A stretch of 44,854 nt of DNA, taken from contig CANQCC010000002.1 in NCBI GenBank assembly GCA_947589635.1, positions 1-44,854 of the forward strand. Direction: 5' to 3'. This DNA comes from an uncultured Clostridia bacterium. GTDB lineage: Bacteria > Bacillota > Clostridia > Christensenellales > CAG-917. Below the pieces are notes generated by a model. That model saw only the letters and a list, made by a program, of their open reading frames with translations. It was not told the origin of the DNA and did no database searches. The translations under genes and the position numbers were made by a program. Shown one piece after another: positions 42,577 to 44,854 of the stretch; the first letter of the stretch is position 1; every line of letters begins with the position of its first letter.

Positions 42577-44854
42577 ATGAAAAGAGTGCGGATAAGAAAA
42601 ATAATGATATTTTTGGCGCTTGCCATGGCGATAGCGCTTACTTTGGGCATGCTTACGGCATGCGATCTTACGGCGGGAAAGGACGACGACAATGCGACCG
42701 TTCCCGCGGTTCCCGAAGAGGATAACGCGCTGCACGACGATTTTTTTGACATGCTTTGGGGCGAGGATTGGCAGCAGAGCGCCGACGATCTTCCCGAGAG
42801 CGGCGACATAGAGCTAAGCCAATACGCCGCAAAATTTTACGCGCTTGGCGCGGCGGAAGTCCCCGCAGAGATAAAGAAGGGCGGCGACATATATTTTCAC
42901 ACTTCGATCGCGGGCAATTTCGGTCTGCGCGGCAAGGACGGAAGCAGCTTAGAGGCGGAGCTCGGGTTCGAGATCGAGGCAATTCTCGACAGGACGTCCA
43001 AAAATGCGGACGGAGAGCTGACAAGCGAAAATTCCGCCATAGGCGTACGCGTATATTCGGGGGCAGCTACCGTGATGGGCGCCTACTTCTTCATAGACGA
43101 CCCCACAAGTCTGTACTTTGACTTTGCGGGCAATCATATAAGGCTTTCCGCGGAGTTTGTGCACGACGGCGAGCTGATAAACGACGCTTTCGGCAAGGCT
43201 ATCGGCAGGGCGCTCGGCAAGGAATGTGAATTTGAATTTGGCAATATAGACATAAAATATTCGCTCAACAGCATTCTTGACGGCGTCCTCGAGGCGGCAA
43301 ACGGCAGATGGTCTCCACTTTCGGTGCTCAAGGCGTTTGCTGGCGCGCTGGGATACGATCCCGAACTTATAGAGGCTCCCGACGAATACGAAGTGGAGCT
43401 GATAAGGCAACTGTTCTCCGGCTGGCTCAAGGCGGAGAAGCACGGCAACGACTATAAAATCGGCATGGATACGACGGCGGGAGGCTCGCTTGCGCATACG
43501 CTTTTCAACAAGGCGCTCGGCCTTGATCTGATCTTCAACATGAACTTCAGCGAGGAGAACGGCAGGCTTAAGGACGGCGTGTACTTCGAGCTTGCGCTTC
43601 CGGGGCTTCTCACCAACGATGGCCGCTATCCCTACGCGGGGCTCAGGGTGAACGCCTTCGAGTTTGCGCCCGCGGACGGCAGAAAAGTCGAGACCGCAGC
43701 CGATCGCGAACAGTACAGCGCGGACATCTCCATAAAGGAGGAGGAATCCCTTTCTCCAAGCGGCGTGACCCTCTTCGGCGCGGAGCTCAAGACCATAAAA
43801 CTTACAAGAGCGTTCAGGCTTGACCTCGTCAACCCCATCGAGACAAATAAGACCATGCTCGATCTTCGCCTGAGTTACGGCGACGATACGGTGCTCGGCG
43901 CAAGTTTTGAGGGCGGCACTCTCACTTTCGAGGTCGACCCGACTGTGCTTTTCAAAGAGGATACTCTGCTTGGCAAGGCGTGCAAGGCGATCGCGGACTT
44001 CATTTACGAAAACTTGCTCGAAGAAGACGAGGAGCTCGCGCGCAAGATGGCGGACAAGATATACATCGGCGGCGCGGACGGCGACAGAGCGGCGCTCAAC
44101 CCCGAATTTACCGGGATGAGTATTTCCGGGATCTCCGTGCGGCAGATCGTGGACGACTACGTGGACAGCGTGTTCGAGGCGCACGACCTCTTTGAGAAGA
44201 TGCTTGAAGACGGCGCGGATCGGCTTCCCGACTTCGAAGCGCCCGATTTTGACTTCGAAGCGCCCGATTTCGGCGATTTCGGAGGTTTCGGCGACTTTGG
44301 CAAAGGCGATTCCAAATTCCCAAGCATGTCCGCATTCAATCTCGCGGGCATAATGCGCGGCAGGATCCTACCCGCGCTCGGCGAGTTGCTCTCCACCGTC
44401 AAAACTCTCGAGGACGGAAAGATCTGCGTGCGCTGCGACAGCGTGACTCAGATGTTGCTCGACGTGTGCAACAAGCTCGACGGGCTTGAAGGCGCGGACG
44501 CGTATACCCTTGGACAACTTATCGACGAGGTCGTGGACGGCACGCTCAAGGCGCTCGACTTCCTCGCGTCCGAAGGCATTATAACCTATGACGAACAGGC
44601 TCCATCCGCTCGCGCTCTTGCGGACGCCTGCTTTGAAAAGCTGACCTCCTTCGTCACTCTCGAAGGCGCCCCGACCTATGAAGAGGCGCGCGACATCCTT
44701 CTTTCCATCGGCGCAATAACCGAGGCCGACGACAGCTACTATACCGAGTACGCCCTCTATCTTATGCTCGCCTCCACCAGCGTCGAGTTGAATGTGGATG
44801 TGAACGACGGCATACGTTATACGGTGTCGGTCGGGGTGTTTGAGGCGGGGGTCA
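42577..44854 (+). CDS. Very large lipoprotein, truncated by window end
   Basis: At least 759 codons, open to the last base, so the true end lies outside. GGAGGGAGAG precedes ATG 42577. The signal peptide ends in the lipobox LTAC with Cys29, so the protein is a lipoprotein on the outer face of the membrane. The mature chain is acidic, mostly beta-strand/helix alternation, with strands such as KYSLNSILDGVLEAAN and DLIFNMNFSEENGRL. A low-complexity insert at about residues 550-580 repeats DFEAPDF and then FGDFGGFGDFG. No catalytic motif is recognised. Frame is unbroken over 2278 bases. Confidence 0.8.
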   Translation, partial: MKRVRIRKIMIFLALAMAIALTLGMLTACDLTAGKDDDNATVPAVPEEDNALHDDFFDMLWGEDWQQSADDLPESGDIELSQYAAKFYALGAAEVPAEIKKGGDIYFHTSIAGNFGLRGKDGSSLEAELGFEIEAILDRTSKNADGELTSENSAIGVRVYSGAATVMGAYFFIDDPTSLYFDFAGNHIRLSAEFVHDGELINDAFGKAIGRALGKECEFEFGNIDIKYSLNSILDGVLEAANGRWSPLSVLKAFAGALGYDPELIEAPDEYEVELIRQLFSGWLKAEKHGNDYKIGMDTTAGGSLAHTLFNKALGLDLIFNMNFSEENGRLKDGVYFELALPGLLTNDGRYPYAGLRVNAFEFAPADGRKVETAADREQYSADISIKEEESLSPSGVTLFGAELKTIKLTRAFRLDLVNPIETNKTMLDLRLSYGDDTVLGASFEGGTLTFEVDPTVLFKEDTLLGKACKAIADFIYENLLEEDEELARKMADKIYIGGADGDRAALNPEFTGMSISGISVRQIVDDYVDSVFEAHDLFEKMLEDGADRLPDFEAPDFDFEAPDFGDFGGFGDFGKGDSKFPSMSAFNLAGIMRGRILPALGELLSTVKTLEDGKICVRCDSVTQMLLDVCNKLDGLEGADAYTLGQLIDEVVDGTLKALDFLASEGIITYDEQAPSARALADACFEKLTSFVTLEGAPTYEEARDILLSIGAITEADDSYYTEYALYLMLASTSVELNVDVNDGIRYTVSVGVFEAGV

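Noticed and set aside
1..44854. CRISPR array
   Set aside because: No regularly spaced direct repeats of 25-40 bp were seen; the only clear noncoding repeat is the two-copy element at 12257-12568.

Overview
The window looks like a chromosomal segment of an endospore-forming, low-similarity member of the Clostridia (Bacillota). The evidence is a spread of sporulation and germination genes (spoIIR, sleB-ypeB, yabP-yabQ, a gerA-type A-B-C operon), an alkaline-shock membrane anchor (amaP), an ECF vitamin transporter, AGGAGG-type ribosome binding sites, sigma-A promoters and no outer-membrane genes. Base composition is moderately GC-rich with heavy use of GCG/CGC codons. An uncultured gut lineage near the Christensenellales would fit, but that is inference; no rRNA is present to settle it.

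Layout. 1-2086: 5' part of a tRNA (probably Ala) and an OmpR-type two-component system, all on the minus strand. 2270-5726: a secreted MBG-like surface protein, a charged single-pass membrane protein and a cation-efflux transporter with an Mn-type metal site, translationally coupled. 5806-6708: an esterase/lipase. 6906-7264: tmRNA, followed by three stacked hairpins and an AT-richer accessory patch (7498-9110) with an XRE repressor, its two operators, a divergent zinc-ribbon membrane protein and a CPCC-like protein. 9237-12208: tldD-tldE and a small membrane protein. 12257-12568: a spaced 134-bp direct repeat. 12567-15793: a helical protein, spoIIR, and divergently sleB-ypeB. 16063-16914: a zinc-ribbon membrane protein. 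17090-18603: cobalamin riboswitch, DUF4430-type lipoprotein and ECF S component. 18742-19915: small proteins and yabP-yabQ. 19992-23947: an HxxxD acyltransferase, a short alanyl-tRNA synthetase and a HisJ-like PHP phosphatase. 24039-26959: amaP, greA, lysS. 27171-33078: two very large membrane proteins of identical predicted topology with Lys/Ala/Pro/Glu-rich tails. 33197-34956: U32 peptidase and a phosphoribosyltransferase. 35022-38867: gerA-type operon. 39224-41533: a glycerophosphodiesterase and, convergently, glutamate dehydrogenase. 41814-44854: a small exported protein and the first 759 codons of a very large lipoprotein that runs off the end.

How the genes work together. SpoIIR (forespore signal activating sigma-E), YabP/YabQ (cortex), SleB/YpeB (cortex lysis) and GerA-type receptor span the spore cycle. 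The riboswitch block is a B12 uptake unit. greA-lysS, alaS, tmRNA and the U32 protein are translation and transcription housekeeping. The least explained parts are the 27171-33078 membrane pair, the XRE-controlled zinc-ribbon gene next to tmRNA, the truncated AlaRS architecture, and the large exported protein at the right edge. Starts were moved inward from the longest open frame wherever a ribosome binding site or family alignment supported it; these choices are noted per gene.
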